The notes under the pieces are model-generated. The model saw only the letters and a list, made by a program, of their open reading frames with translations, did no database searches and was not told the origin of the DNA. From contig OY282607.1 of NCBI GenBank assembly GCA_958298945.1, positions 51,189,020 to 51,253,019 on the forward strand: a DNA stretch of 64,000 nt, read 5' to 3'. The DNA comes from Atherix ibis. Lineage: Eukaryota; Arthropoda; Insecta; Diptera; Athericidae. Every line of letters starts with the position of its first letter. Position 1 is the stretch's first letter. Below are positions 22,645 through 34,794 of this stretch, piece by piece. The position numbers and the translations under genes are program-made.

Positions 22645-24665
22645 CATTAGAGAAAATGGAAAATCCCGCCTATCGGGTTAGCATTACTTGTACCATCGAA
22701 AACGCAATTCCGTTTTTGACATTTTTAAATAAGACAATTAGAAGAGTTCATCATATGATGTCGACAAATTCTGAACTGAACTTTTGCCATTCGATATCTT
22801 ACTGAAAGGAAGAATATGCTCGGACTGTTCCAAAGCAATGTCAAGCCCTCTAACGTTCAAAAGTCGGCATATTTTCCCCTAGTTTTAATTAAAGTAGCTG
22901 TCGGATGTTATTTTTTTCATCGTATCTTCTCGTATGCCTTTATTTTGGCTACGAAAGAATTCGATCGTCATTATACTGTCTTTACAAATGTTTGGTCTTC
23001 TAGTCATTCCGTAATGCGTCCGGATTGATTTCACTGCTGAACAATAAGCAAACTTGTTTGTCGCCACCTTTTTTTTAGAGAGAGCACTGATGAATAACTC
23101 CTTCATGACCAGTCGGGGTTAATCTTAATTTTATTCCTAGGCTATTATTTTCGACAAGTCTTTATTTATATAGCGGCAGAATGGCTACAATCAAGAAGCT
23201 CAGTGATGAGCGTTTGATTTTTGTGAAGATTGACAACTAAGCTTTAGACGTCTAATGGTAATAGCCTAAAAACCTTTCACGAAATGCTTTTATTTAAGCG
23301 ATAAAACAATGTTGACGTTTACCAGCTCATTTACAAATAATCGAAGTTGGAAATGTAAGAATTGTCCTTACAGCTAAACATTGTTATACCCCCGGGATAA
23401 CCGATAATGATTACGTAACATTGTCGCTTTTACATTAAATGCTTCCTTAGTAATACACCTCACATTTGCGAGGATGGTTATTCTTCATTTATAAAATACA
23501 ATGGAACAGAACCATGGGGATTTCGATAAGAAAATGTATTTTTGTCTTTTGATTTCCATGCAAAAGAGCTGTTTGTTATTTTAATTTATCAATTTAGGAA
23601 TTATTTTAATAATACAATTAGAGGGAATAATTTTCGAAAATCAATTCTTACAAATCCAAAAATGAAGAGTTTTGCAACGAACATTTTTAATTTGATTATT
23701 TTTGGTTTGGTTGTTGTCGATAATTTTACTAAAACGGTTCGAATTAACCTTAAGTTACGATTTCTTTCCAATTAATTTCTATCCAAATTAATAAAAAAAA
23801 TCATTTGCGAAAAAATAAATAAATTTTCGATAATAGATAGAAAATGGTAAAAAATTTAATATAGATAATTCAGGTTTTTGTTAGAGATCTTTCGAATTTA
23901 GAGAAAATATACTAAAGATTTCACATGAACACAAAACGTATTGTTCCCGAATCAGCAAAAGCAGTTTGTTTCTACAAATCAAGGTGATGGGTCCTTATAG
24001 TGCAGGACTATCTTTGTCACGATATTTGATTTGAAAACGAAACAATTCTAACGATTCAAAAACAAATGGCTTCAAACAATTTTAGGCATATTTCAACTAA
24101 TTCTAACAAATCCCTGTTTTTGGACTAACATCGACAAAAAATTCGAACTCGTTTCTGATTACAAAAATGTTAATTTTTGGGGCAAGTATCCCTTTTACCG
24201 TAGCCTATCGGTTTTAATTTTATCAAAGATTGGACTGTCGTGAATTGCTTATTCTACACTACATATTATTCGAAAATGATGTCAATTTAATTCATATTGT
24301 TATCTGCAATTACTTTTCAATTCAAGATATAGTTTGCTTTAGAAATTAAGTCTATTGGGGTCTTCTACAATACAAGTAACTCTCTTTCTTCTTTTTTATT
24401 CATAAAAATGGTCAAAGATACTATAAATGGTTTTAAGTTTATATGTGACTTGGCATAATTATCAAAATAATGGAGAAAAAAAATAAATATAATTTGAAGT
24501 TGCTCAAATTGTGAGCTGGTATACGCACGAAGCTTAGAACAATTCATTCAATTCAAACGATTACACGCCTTCAGTCCTATCTCTTAAGTTCTTTCGATTC
24601 TCTGAACAAAATTTTACACTCTCAGTTTAGTATCAAGAAGCAGAAACTGTCAAACCGGTGGAAAA
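22645..24665. other. Intergenic DNA before mL42
   Basis: No gene is supported. Frames of 60-77 codons (for example 22816-23028 and 23542-23775) have no recognisable domain and typical AT-rich random composition. Confidence 0.45.
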
Positions 24666-25043
24666 ATGGTTTTAAGGGTGTTTCAATCTTGTGCGTTGAG
24701 AAATTTCGTTCGAAATTCTTCTAACCGTAATGCTGTTGGTGGTGCAAATCTTGTCGAGAAAGTCATAAGTACGCCAGACAATAAAATGTTCTTAGCTTGG
24801 CATCCGAATTTGGATTTTCCATACGAATACTCTAAACCAATACCGACACTTTCGGAAGTAGAATTATCTTCGCTGGTAAAAGAAAAAGCAATCAACACAG
24901 CAATGCGTGCATTTAAAGACAGAAACCCCGAAGTGGCCCGTCAAGAATTAATGAGTCTAACTCACACAACGAAGCACAGATGGTTCCCTAGATCCCGGGA
25001 CAAAAAAGCAAAGAAAACTTCAATGGATCGAGAATTTTTATAA
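24666..25043 (+). CDS. mRpL42: Mitochondrial ribosomal protein mL42
   Basis: A single-exon frame of 125 residues. The N-terminus is basic and hydroxylated, like a mitochondrial import signal. The core has AWHPNLDFPYEYSKPIP, and the C-terminus has TTKHRWFPRSRDKKAKK, which match the WHP...PYE and TTKHRW motifs of the MRPL42 (mS32/mL42) family. The length fits insect members. It would be part of the large mitoribosomal subunit. The ATG follows AAAA. An AATAAA at 25138-25143 lies 95 bases after the stop. CDK10 converges from the other strand 119 bases away. Confidence 0.9.
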   Translation: MVLRVFQSCALRNFVRNSSNRNAVGGANLVEKVISTPDNKMFLAWHPNLDFPYEYSKPIPTLSEVELSSLVKEKAINTAMRAFKDRNPEVARQELMSLTHTTKHRWFPRSRDKKAKKTSMDREFL

Positions 25044-25162
25044 GGAGAGCTTAGGAAAGGAAACAAATTATATAATTAAAATTAAATACATAAGCAAAAG
25101 TTAAAAAATTGCATTTTTATTTTGTAGTGAATGTTTTAATAAAAGTTATTCGTAAATTTAAT

Positions 25163-27200
25163 TTATTCAGCTTTGCGTTTTCTAAGTAAACTTCCCAATA
25201 AGTCAGAAACAGCTGGTAAATGGTCTGATTGCGAAATTGATCTGGCCGGTGCTTCTTTGGCGTTTTTCATATTTCTATGTTGTGGAAATGATGGCATCAA
25301 TTTTGGATCACATGCTAAAAGAGAATAAATATGTTGGTCCATAATAAAAAGAAAATAACAAACTGATTATTCGATGTTTTGGCTTACGTAATGGAACTTC
25401 CTTAAAATATGAACTGAGTAGTGATTCTTCGGCTGTAGCCCTTTTTTTTGGATCATACATAAAGAGAAAATTAAGAAGTCGAAGTCCTGCAGCGGACAAC
25501 CATGGAAATTTCGTTTTTAAATTGTTGTACGGTTGTTGTTTGAGTGTAAAGTTTTTCAAGGCCGGTAATGCACGATATTCTGGCCAAATAATGTCTGAAG
25601 GGGTTCCGAGCAAGTCGATTATAAGTTCTATTTGGGCAATTTCACTTGTGCCTGGAAGCAGGGGTTTATGGGAGAGCAATTCCCCTAAAATACACCCGAC
25701 TGCCCACATATCGATAGCAGTTGTTTGGAATGGAGAGCCAAGTAGTAACTCTGGTGCTCTATACCACAATGTAACTACTTGCGGTGTCATCGAGCTTGGT
25801 GGTATTCCAAAATATCTTGCTAGACCAAAATCAGCTAAGAAAAAGAGAGATTTTATTGGTCATTTAAAATGATTTTTCAAAAATCTCCAATTGCAACTAA
25901 CCAATTTTCACACATCCTTTATCGGTCATAAGCAAATTCGACACTTTCAAATCACGATGTACTATAAAATGTGAATGTAAATATTTCATTCCTCGAAGCA
26001 CTTGCAAAACAATGCATTTGACTTCTGATTCCGAAAAAGGTACTGTCATGTTATCGAGTAATGATGCTAAATCCTGTTCACAGTATTCCATAGTTAAAAA
26101 TATGCTAAAATTTATTAAATTATAAAAATTTATTGAAAATTAAAAACAAAAATAAAACCTTTCTAGACTTTTCCCCACAACCACTTCTTTGAGGCGAACC
26201 ACATTTTCATGATTGCAGCACATTAAAATTTGAATTTCGCGCAAACCACTTACAGGAAGGCCATCTTTCTCCTGATCCATTCGAACTTTTTTAAGTGCAA
26301 CTATTTCATTACTGCGCATATCACGAGCACGATCTAAAATTATCAATTATTTGTTGTAATTTTTTAATGAATAAAAATCATATTAAGAAACTTACATACG
26401 ATTCCATAAGTACCTTCGCCAATTCTATTTAACTTTTCAAATTCAGTTACCAAACGACATCGCCCAAACTATTGGAAATTAAAACAAAATTATTACACGG
26501 AAAAGTACTTAAATTACTCAAGTGAATGATGCGCACTTGATATTCTTTAAGTAAGCTTTATTTAAACTCTTTAGTTGGTATTTTAAAAGCGCAAATATTC
26601 TTTTGAAGCTAATAACATAAATAAAACCAGAAATTTTGATTTTCTGACTATGAGTAGTTATTAAAAACGTAAGTGATAAGCAATGACCTTGCTTATGTTT
26701 AATAATTTATGCTATTATCAATTCGGTCATTCTTGTTTTTAAATATTTCTGTCAACCATTTTTTTGTGTATTTAAGAACAGAGGAAACAAAATTTGTGTA
26801 TCAAGTTCAACACTAAAAAGCAAAATCCCTCTTAACTTAAATTATGAAAAACCAATCGAATAAATTACAACAAATCGTGTTGCTCTTAAAAATTTAGAAT
26901 GCAAATAAAATTTGACCATACATTCTTTAAATTGAATCTCATTATTCAGTCTAAAGTTTGAAAACTCTAATTTGTTATTTCTGTTTATGTGATCAATCTT
27001 TACCATGTCATTTTCATTTATTTCAATGGCTTTTCCTGTTTTAAAAGAAGTCAAAACTCCTTTACGTGTGATTGGTGCTTGAGGATCGAGTGGTGCCTTC
27101 ACTTTTTCATCATTTTCTGAAGTTTTACAAAAGCAACTATTATAATTTTTTCTTTTTTACAAATTAATGTATATAATAAATTAAAAATACCTTCGCCCAT
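25163..27200 (-). CDS. Cdk10: Cyclin-dependent kinase 10
   Basis: Seven exons join to 390 residues: 27200-27191, 27116-27004, 26468-26396, 26333-26159, 26104-25902, 25834-25388 and 25314-25163, all GT/AG with matching phases. After a short N-terminal RKG segment, [22 protein letters not shown] carries the Gly loop (about residues 58-63). VALKK has the ATP-binding Lys (about 80). PVSGLREI is the PSTAIRE-equivalent helix, HRDLKVSN the catalytic loop, DFGLA the metal site, and [12 protein letters not shown] the activation segment. The C-terminal tail has [14 protein letters not shown], as in CDK10. In this family it pairs with cyclin M to phosphorylate targets such as ETS2. AATAAA on the minus strand at 25121-25116 would make its 3' end overlap that of mL42. 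Confidence 0.93.
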
Positions 27201-28815
27201 TATTGTTAATATTATTAATATATATACGTTTATAAATAAGTTCAAAAAATTAAATTTAATTTAATCATCGACAACAGAACTTCGCAGATTGCTTGTTTAC
27301 TTTAATGACAGTTTCTGGCCGGCTTTGTACTGCCATACACGACAGCAACGCGCATGGCTGTTCTTCTTTTGTATTTAGAAGATAAACTCTACAAATGTTA
27401 TGTAGGGTTTACCTTCGAAATTATTCAATATAATTTTTTTATATTTAAAATTCTAAATTGTCGGCTGTTCTGTTTAGGAATAAGAATAACAAAGAATTAT
27501 ATGGAATAATCCATTAATAAGTTAAGTAGAACATCTAATAACGTAATATTACTTGATATAAATAATATTTTAACAAATATTTAAACTAACAATCGAAAAA
27601 GAATATCTAAAAACGGTTTCGCGTCCATTCTTGAACATTTCATCTTTTCCTATACACATTTTTCAATAAAATTTTAAAGTAGATACGCAGGTTATCGCTG
27701 TATAACATGGTTATTAAAGAGAAAAAGCCGTAGTACGCTCATCTGTACTATGTAAACTAGTAAAAAAAAATTGGGCAAACTATGTTCAAAAAATTAAATG
27801 AAATTAAAAGAAATATTGATTTGTATTATAAAAGTATTCGAAAGTATTTCATCTGAATTATGAAATATTTTCTTCATTATCAAATATTTTGTATTTAGAT
27901 GAATCTTTCAGATGGTTGAGTGTAAATTAATATTTTTTATATTAACTATATTTTGGCTTTAAGTATTAAGCACAAAATAGTTTTGAAAACCTTAACTATT
28001 TAGAGTGAAATCGTGTTTCACATACACGTAAGTATGGAACGGTTGAAAAAGAATCTTCACATTTCACAGAGTATTTACGGTATACTTAATTATTTAAAAT
28101 AAGCCCGTTCACTAAAATACTAGTTGTAGTAAATTCAATTAAATAGGAAAAAACTGTGGTTAATCTCACCAGCAAATAAATAAATTGAACTATAAATAAT
28201 GGACAGCATAACCCGGTGCTCTGGGGGGAGTCCCACAGTGCTCCAATTGCAAAAAAAGGACGGGTTCATTCCACGTTTCGTCTAGATGTGCCATCAAACT
28301 ACATACTAATGAGGTTTCGAGATTCAAGATATTTTATAAGCGCTTTCATGATTTCAGAAAGTATTAATGTTAGGAAAATTAGTTAATTAGCGCAGAATGA
28401 AGAAAACTCACCATTTTTAGGGACTGGCTGGATAAATTCTATTTTACATAAACTCTGAAAATAATCCTGAAAAAGAACACCTGTTTGGAACTATCGGGGA
28501 AACATTATTTGCACCAGCAGATTTGTGAATTTTAAATCCTTAAGTACTTTTTCGCTGTCACTACTGTACGACTGCGAAAATGATTCTATGCAATCATGTT
28601 TTCAATGCGCTATTTATTATACAGGTGCGCAGGTAGAGGTAAAATTATAGTTTTACAATCTTAAGTCATTATATTAAAATTGTTAAACTATAAATGCTGG
28701 GGAGCTGTGTGCTATAAAAGGGGCGTTTGAAATTGCCATCGACGTTTTCAATCGACGTAATATCATTAGTGGGTCCATTGATTCGACATAACCTACTCAA
28801 CAGGTTAGGTTGATA
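27201..28815. other. Intergenic DNA upstream of Cdk10
   Basis: AT-rich with no supported gene. A minor GC-rich patch at 28201-28260 is unexplained. Confidence 0.45.
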
Positions 28816-28817
28816 TA

Positions 28818-30107
28818 CGAGGGTCATTCAACAAGTACTTAGCCTCACCGCCCGATGGAATTGCTATCACAAAAGAAATTTACCATCGTGCAGTACATTC
28901 TTTTAGTAGCCTACTGTCAAGTTTCAGTCGATTCCCTTCATTAGTTTTGTTTTGAGAGCCTTTGAAAGCGAGCGTGTCGGTCGGTTGCACAAAAATGGAA
29001 AAAGAACAATATCGTTCGGTGATTAGATTCTTGTTTTTGGAAGGGAAAATGCGCAGCAAAATCAAAGATCGCTTGGATGCTGTGTATGGTAAATCTTCTC
29101 CTTCGATGGCGACCTTCAAGAATTAGTTCAACGACTTTGTTCGTGGCCGCACGTCGGTTTTTGATGAGCCACGCCCAGGTGCCCCGAAAACGGCTGCTAC
29201 GGAGGAAAACGTTAAAAAAGTCCACGATCTCGTGTTGGCAGACCGTCGATTGAAGGTTCACGAGATAGCTGAGACTGTGGGCATCGCAGTACGAACGGTG
29301 CATCATATTCTACACGAAAAACTGGGCATGAGAAAGCTGTTGGCGCGATGGGTGCCGCGTTTGCTCACACCGGAAAACAAGCGCAACCGTGAGACCACAT
29401 CGGCGACGCGGTTGGCGGTGTTTCAGCGCAATCCAGCGGAGTTCTTGCGTCGTTTCGTGACCGTCGACGAAACATGGATTCACTGGTACACACCAGAGAC
29501 CAAGGAACAGTCGAAACAGTGGACTTCACCCGGCGAACGTGCTCCGAAGAAGGCGAAGACTGTTCGATCGGCCGGAAAGGTGATGGCCACCGTTTTCTGG
29601 GATTCACAAGGTGTGATCCACATCGATTTCCTCGAGAAGGGTAAAACAATCACGGGGCGCTACTATGCTGACTTATTGGGCCGATTTGACGTCGAATTGA
29701 AGAAAAAGCGGCCTCGCTTTGCGAAGAAAAAAGTGCTGTTCCACCACGACAACGCGCCGGCTCACACCTCCGCCGTTGCCATGGCCAAATTGGTCGAATT
29801 GCGCTACGAATTGCTGCCCCATCCACCGTACTCTCCAGATTTGGTCCCCTGGGACTACTTTTTGTTTCCAAACCTGAAAAAATCACTCGCCGGGAATAGA
29901 TTTGGGTCGAATGAGGAGATCATCGTCGCCACGGAGGCCTATTTTGCTTCCCTCGAGAAAATGTATTTTTTGGACGGGTTAAAAAAGTTAGAGCATCGCT
30001 GGGCCAAGTGTATCGAGCTTGAAGGAGATTATGTAGAAAAATAAATTGCCACCTTTCCAAAATTTTCATTTTTTTTTGTAGGCTAAGTACTTGTTGAATG
30101 ACCCTCG
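28818..30107 (+). mobile_element. Mariner element (DD34D), copy 3, perfect TIRs and one stop
   Basis: The two 27-bp TIRs (beginning CGAGGGTCATTCAACAAGTA) are identical and flanked by TA. The transposase starts at the ATG at 28995 and ends at 30044 (349 codons). It is open except for a TAG at 29124-29126, in the position where relatives have the Trp of a NWFNDF-like motif. The catalytic residues VDETWIHW, HHDNAPAH and SPDLVPWDY are all present with DD34D spacing. It is GC-richer than its surroundings and belongs to a different subfamily from copies 1, 2 and 4. Confidence 0.95.
28995..30044 (+). pseudogene. Mariner transposase, one nonsense codon
   Basis: N-terminal helix-turn-helix domains (about residues 1-110) are followed by the conserved WVPRLLTPENK linker and the DD34D catalytic core. 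The only break is the TAG at codon 44. A downstream start (for example within 29040-29230) would lack the first DNA-binding helix. If the stop is real, no full-length enzyme can be made. Confidence 0.9.
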
Positions 30108-30270
30108 TACAATATACCTACTCCATATCTACTGCACCAGTGTCTCATTGGCCATTTGCGTACATTCCAGTCTGCTCAATGTCCTTACCAAAATTATTGT
30201 AAGGACGCTTCAAAAATTTTACAATTTTGATCCACATAGGAAAGTGATCTAGCCACCCACACGAAACTTG

Positions 30271-30345
30271 AAGTCACCAAATGGTCGTGATGCTGTGAAG
30301 TGGCTACAGACTCTTGTGACCTTACAACATAGCTAAACAAACATC
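30271..30345 (+). repeat. Decayed retroposon 3' tail
   Basis: This short segment (CACCAAATGGTCGTGATGC, then GAAGTGGC, then CTTACAA...AAACAAACA) resembles the better preserved tails at 39523-39608 and 61422-61502. The rest of 30110-31298 shows no gene; a TTTATT near 30892 could be a polyadenylation signal for the minus-strand gene beyond. Confidence 0.4.
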
Positions 30346-31298
30346 AAAAACAGAAAATATGATTTGATTTTAACCTTCTCCCTGATAAATTTGGCCATAA
30401 AAACAAAGGTTAAAATCTTTTATTTGATAATAATATAATATTGAGTTAATTGTTAAGGCACTTTGCATGGAGAAATAAATTTCACGTATTTACATTACAA
30501 CTGGTTAGAGAAGTCATTTTTAGTATTAACTTCGTAAATATACAAAAGTAACAATCCTAATCATAATAAATTAAATTATAAATAATTTGTTTGATATTCA
30601 TTAAATTCTTTAATAAAAAAAAATGGCGCAGACTACTTAAGGAATCACATTAAAAATCCTTGATATAGTATTAGGAGTCCTGCAGATAAATTCCACGACA
30701 ATTGCCAACTAATCAAAGCACAATTTTTTAAGTTTTTTGTTAATACGAGTTATACGAGTATAGCTGCATGTTAATAGAAAATAATGCTCACAATTATTTT
30801 AAGCCGAAAATATTGTAACGATGAAAATTATAATTTTCAAGAACAAACCAACAACTTTTCAAGTTTGGCAAAAGGTTGCACTTAAAGTTATTTTATTATT
30901 TTTTTTTTATAATTTATTAAAATTTTATATATGGTAAATAAATACAATAATTAAAAATAAATAAACAATAAAAGTAATATCGATTTCGATTTCATGAATT
31001 AAAACAAAAAATTACCAAAAAAATAATTGGGATTTGGTGTACTACAATACAATGAGTTGTACAAAAAGAGAGAAGGTCAGATAAAGATTGTTAAACAAAA
31101 TTAAAAAAAAAATATTGGGAAAATTGGAAAAAATGAGGAAGGTAGAAAATCGGTCGAAAATAATTTCTATTCTATTTTGGGGTCTATGAGATCCGTGACT
31201 TAGCAATGTAAGTATTATCAGCGAAAGCTGCGAAGAACATAACAATAAGGTGTAAATTACTCCAACGAAAGTGTATCAAGAGTCATTTTTGAATTTGA

Positions 31299-32452
31299 TT
31301 ATTGTTTATGTTTAGATTTGGCGTAAATAAGTTGGGCGATCTTATTGCGACGAACGACCCTTTCCTCAGGTGTTGGCGAATCGTTTATATCCGTGGTATT
31401 ATCCATCGAATCTGTCTGATTTAACGTGTTGTTGTCAGAACTTTCGCCCGTTTCTGTTGTTGTCGTTTCTGTTTGATCGGGGCTGCCATCGTTGTCTCCA
31501 TCTTCGATAAAAACGCAATCTTTGTGAACCTTGCCGCATTCATAGAAGTTCTTTGGGGAATTTTCTAATTTCGGATCGCGAATATATTTTGAAAACACCC
31601 CGCGTCCAAAGATTCTAAAAGCCATGCTAGTTATCGAATTCCTTTTGGCCTTGAATTCAACTTCACACATAAACCGTTTTCGACATGCGTCAGAGTCTAG
31701 ACCCAAGAACGAAAATATCAACTCGCTCATACTGAAATTATAAGAAAAATATTGCCTCTAAATTAAAATATATCTATTATATTTTTTTTATTAAAAAATT
31801 GTACAATTAATTAAATAGAGTTTTTAATTGAATGCTACTTACTGGTCCTCATTAAATTGACGGGCTCTGCCTATTCTTTTGTGATGGTCCGGTGGTGAAT
31901 CGCTTATAACTTCTGGAGGTGGATGGTCTGAATATGAACCGTAAGCACTATATGGATCACTGCTGGATATATAATCTCCGGAGTGTGATGAATATCCAGA
32001 ATAGCCCGAATAATGCCTTTAAAGAATTTCAAGGAAAATTATTATCAATCTGACAACCGTCCAAGGATAGACACTAAATTTACCCATGATCGAATGGTAT
32101 TGTTGGGCCTTCATGAATAATTTCAGGGCATGATTTTTGTGCCCAATAATATCTAAATGCCCATAAGACTGCCATTCCGATTGCAAAGCCAACAATTATG
32201 ATCTTAACTTTAACCCAATAGAGAACGGTGAGTGCATGTAGTCCCATCCCGGCGCCCACTGAAGCAATATTATTGTTAATTCGGCAATTTTAGACCTTTC
32301 AAATTTTCTTATTTGCTCTACTTACATATCCCATAGGGTAACCTTGATTTTCTTCTTCGAACTTCTTCCAAATCTTTATTATTTTCATCTGCGCACACAT
32401 ATTCCAAAACAAAAAGCACCACAATTAAACAAAATGCTAAAATTTTAGTCAT
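31299..32452 (-). CDS. Uncharacterised signal-peptide membrane or secreted protein
   Basis: Four exons join in frame to 302 residues: 32452-32326, 32258-32084, 32016-31843 and 31731-31299. Residues 1-21 are a signal peptide. A dibasic RRRKSR run sits at about 32-37. A hydrophobic segment (about residues 49-77) is probably a membrane span, followed by RYYWAQKSCPEI. Exon 3 encodes a Tyr/Ser/Gly-rich stretch (HYSGYSGYSSHSGDY), common in insect cuticle or extracellular proteins. Exon 4 has a Cys-bearing conserved-looking block (LIFSFLGLDSDACRKRF, MCEVEF, then FYECGKVHKDC) and a Thr/Asp-rich acidic tail ending in a Lys-rich motif. I do not recognise the family. All junctions are GT/AG and the phases agree, so the gene itself is well supported. 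Confidence 0.75.
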
Positions 32453-33202
32453 TATTATTTTTAAAATTGTTTTTTATTATTGTTGATATTTCGATATAAA
32501 ATTTAATCTTTCTTATGAAGGTTCACGATTTGTCGTTCACTTCCGCACTATCACAAAATGACTATGCCGGCAGTAACCACGTCCGAGATCTTTTATATGA
32601 GCACAATTTCGTTGAAAACGTGCTAATTTCTTGAGCTCACGATACTAACCGCTCAGTTCATCCCGCATTGTGCTGCATATAATTTCATGATTTCTTTTTT
32701 GAATCAAACGACATATTTTCTCTTAAATACTGAAATTACAATATTACCAATCTAGATCATATCTAATGTTTTCGTATAGACTTTATGGAATTAATTGATT
32801 AGCATACGCTGCCGGGTTTTGTTTTTCTGTCTAAGATTGAAGGGTCAATGAAATGAAATCACTTTCTCTATACCATATTGCTAATATTTATATTTTTTCA
32901 AGTAATTAATTGATATTATTTGCAAATTATGCTAGTAATTTTTTTTTAGTTAATGAATTTATTAATTTCTCTATAATTTTATCAGACCGAGATAGTAGGA
33001 TGGGCGTACTTTTAGAATTATGGGATACTCGTATATGACAGGACTTACAGGGTGATGCTATAAGATTTGCGAATTGAGTAAATAATCAGACGATACTAGA
33101 GTATGCAGCAGACATTCGGAACAGAAGATTTCGGCAAGGATGTGGAGTAGTATTTTTTTTTGTGCTACAGCCAACAATGGATCCTTGAATTCACCAATTT
33201 TT
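32453..33202. other. Spacer upstream of the uncharacterised gene
   Basis: It holds the presumed promoter of the minus-strand gene at 32452, but no clear core element. Nothing else is recognised. Confidence 0.4.
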
Positions 33203-34215
33203 CTATTGTTGACCGTGAAAATGTCTATTGTTGACCGTGAAAATGTCTGTTGTTGACCGCCAAAATGTCTATTGTTGACCGTGAAAATGTCTGTTGTTGA
33301 CCGCCAAAATGTCTATTGTTGACCGTCAAAATATCAAGAACGTTAAAATGTCCATTGTTAACAGACAAAATGTCTATTGTTAACCGTTAAAATGTCTATT
33401 GCTGACCGTGAAAATGTCTATTATTGACCGTGAAAACATCTTTTATTGACCGCCAAAATATCTATGGTTGACCGTGAAAATGTCGATTGTTCAACCTGAA
33501 AATGTCTATTGTTCAACGTGAAAATGTCTATTATTCAACGTGTAAATATCTATTGTTGACCGTTAAAATGTCTTTTGTTGACCATGAAAATGTCTATTGT
33601 TGACCATGAAAATGTCTATTGTTCACCGTGAAAATGTCTGCTGTTGACCGCCAAAATGTCTATTGTTGACCGTGAAAATGTCTGTTGTTGACCGCCAAAA
33701 TGTCTATTGTTGACCGTGAAAATGTCTGTTGTTGACCGCCAAAATGTCTTTTGTTGACCGTGACAATGTCTGTTCTTGACCGTCAAAATGTCTTTTGTTG
33801 ACTGTGAAAATGTCTATTATTGACCGTCAAAATGTCTATTGTTGACCGTCAAAATATCAAGAACGTTAAAATGTCCATTGTTAACAGACAAAATGTCTAT
33901 TGTTAACCGTTAAAATGTCTATTGCTGACCGTGAAAATGTCTATTATTGACCGTGAAAACATCTTTTATTGACCGCCAAAATATCTATGGTTGACAGTGA
34001 AAATGTCGATTGTTCAACCTGAAAATGTCTATTGTTCAACGTGAAAATGTCTATTATTCAACGTGTAAATATCTATTGTTGACCGTTAAAATGTCTTTTG
34101 TTGACCATGAAAATGTCTATTGTTGACCATGAAAATGTCTATTGTTCACCGTGAAAATGTCGATTGTTGACCATTAAAAGTTTACTGTTGATCGTCAAAA
34201 TGTCGTTGTTGATCA
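33203..34215 (+). repeat. Minisatellite of about 22-bp units with a duplicated block
   Basis: About 45 tandem units of the type TGTCTATTGTTGACCGTGAA plus AA are read. Variants alternate (GTGAAAATGTCTATTG, GCCAAAATGTCTGTTG, CAACGTG). A block of about 316 bp at about 33309-33624 recurs at about 33832-34147, offset 523 bp, including the same odd unit ATATCAAGAACG, with only one obvious mismatch. Units of 22 bp cannot keep a reading frame, so it is not coding. More diverged units continue to about 34440. Confidence 0.92.
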
Positions 34216-34794
34216 TAAATATGGCCATTTGTTCGCCTTAAATATATCCATTAGTTTAATAGTCCCATTTCTGAGATTGAACATGTCTATTGATAGATTG
34301 TGAATATTTCAATTGACTGATAATGATTTTATTGTTAAATATACATGTTCGCTGTTCGTAAACATGTCAATTCGTCAATCATGATATTTTATGATTTAGA
34401 TCATGTTTATATAACACACTCCATTCGTTGATTATGTTTACTGGCTAATCATGTAAAGCCGAGCCGCAATTTTATACAATTACACACGCTTATTTTTCTT
34501 CAAACCATACATGGATCAATTTTCTTCCAGAGCGCTTATTGACAGAATTTACAATTCTGTTAATATGAAGTATTCTGGAATAAATAACAAAAGGACAATT
34601 CTCTATACAACAAAAACAAAAAAGGATTTTAAAATATATTTTTATTTTAATGTCTGGTGAATATTCCCAAAAACAAAGGGAACAATAAACATGAACATAA
34701 ACTTGAACTATCAACACAAATATATGAATGGAAACTTATTGTAAATTCAAAAACCAAAAAAAACGCAACTACTTAATAAACTAAAAAACTTAAA

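Noticed and set aside
22816..23775. Several short frames between mariner copy 2 and mL42
   Set aside because: They have no recognisable domain, no consistent codon pattern and no neighbours that support them.
26842..27003. Continuation of the Cdk10 exon 2 frame to a stop at 26842
   Set aside because: A good GTAAAG donor after 27004 joins in phase to the exon encoding FGRCRLV, as in the CDK10 family. The longer reading is intronic.
28201..28260. GC-rich patch considered as an RNA gene
   Set aside because: No tRNA-like fold, box motifs or pairing pattern could be found by eye.
33203..34215. CRISPR-like array of short repeats
   Set aside because: Units of about 22 bp are directly tandem with no unique spacers, and the sequence is eukaryotic. 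It is a minisatellite.
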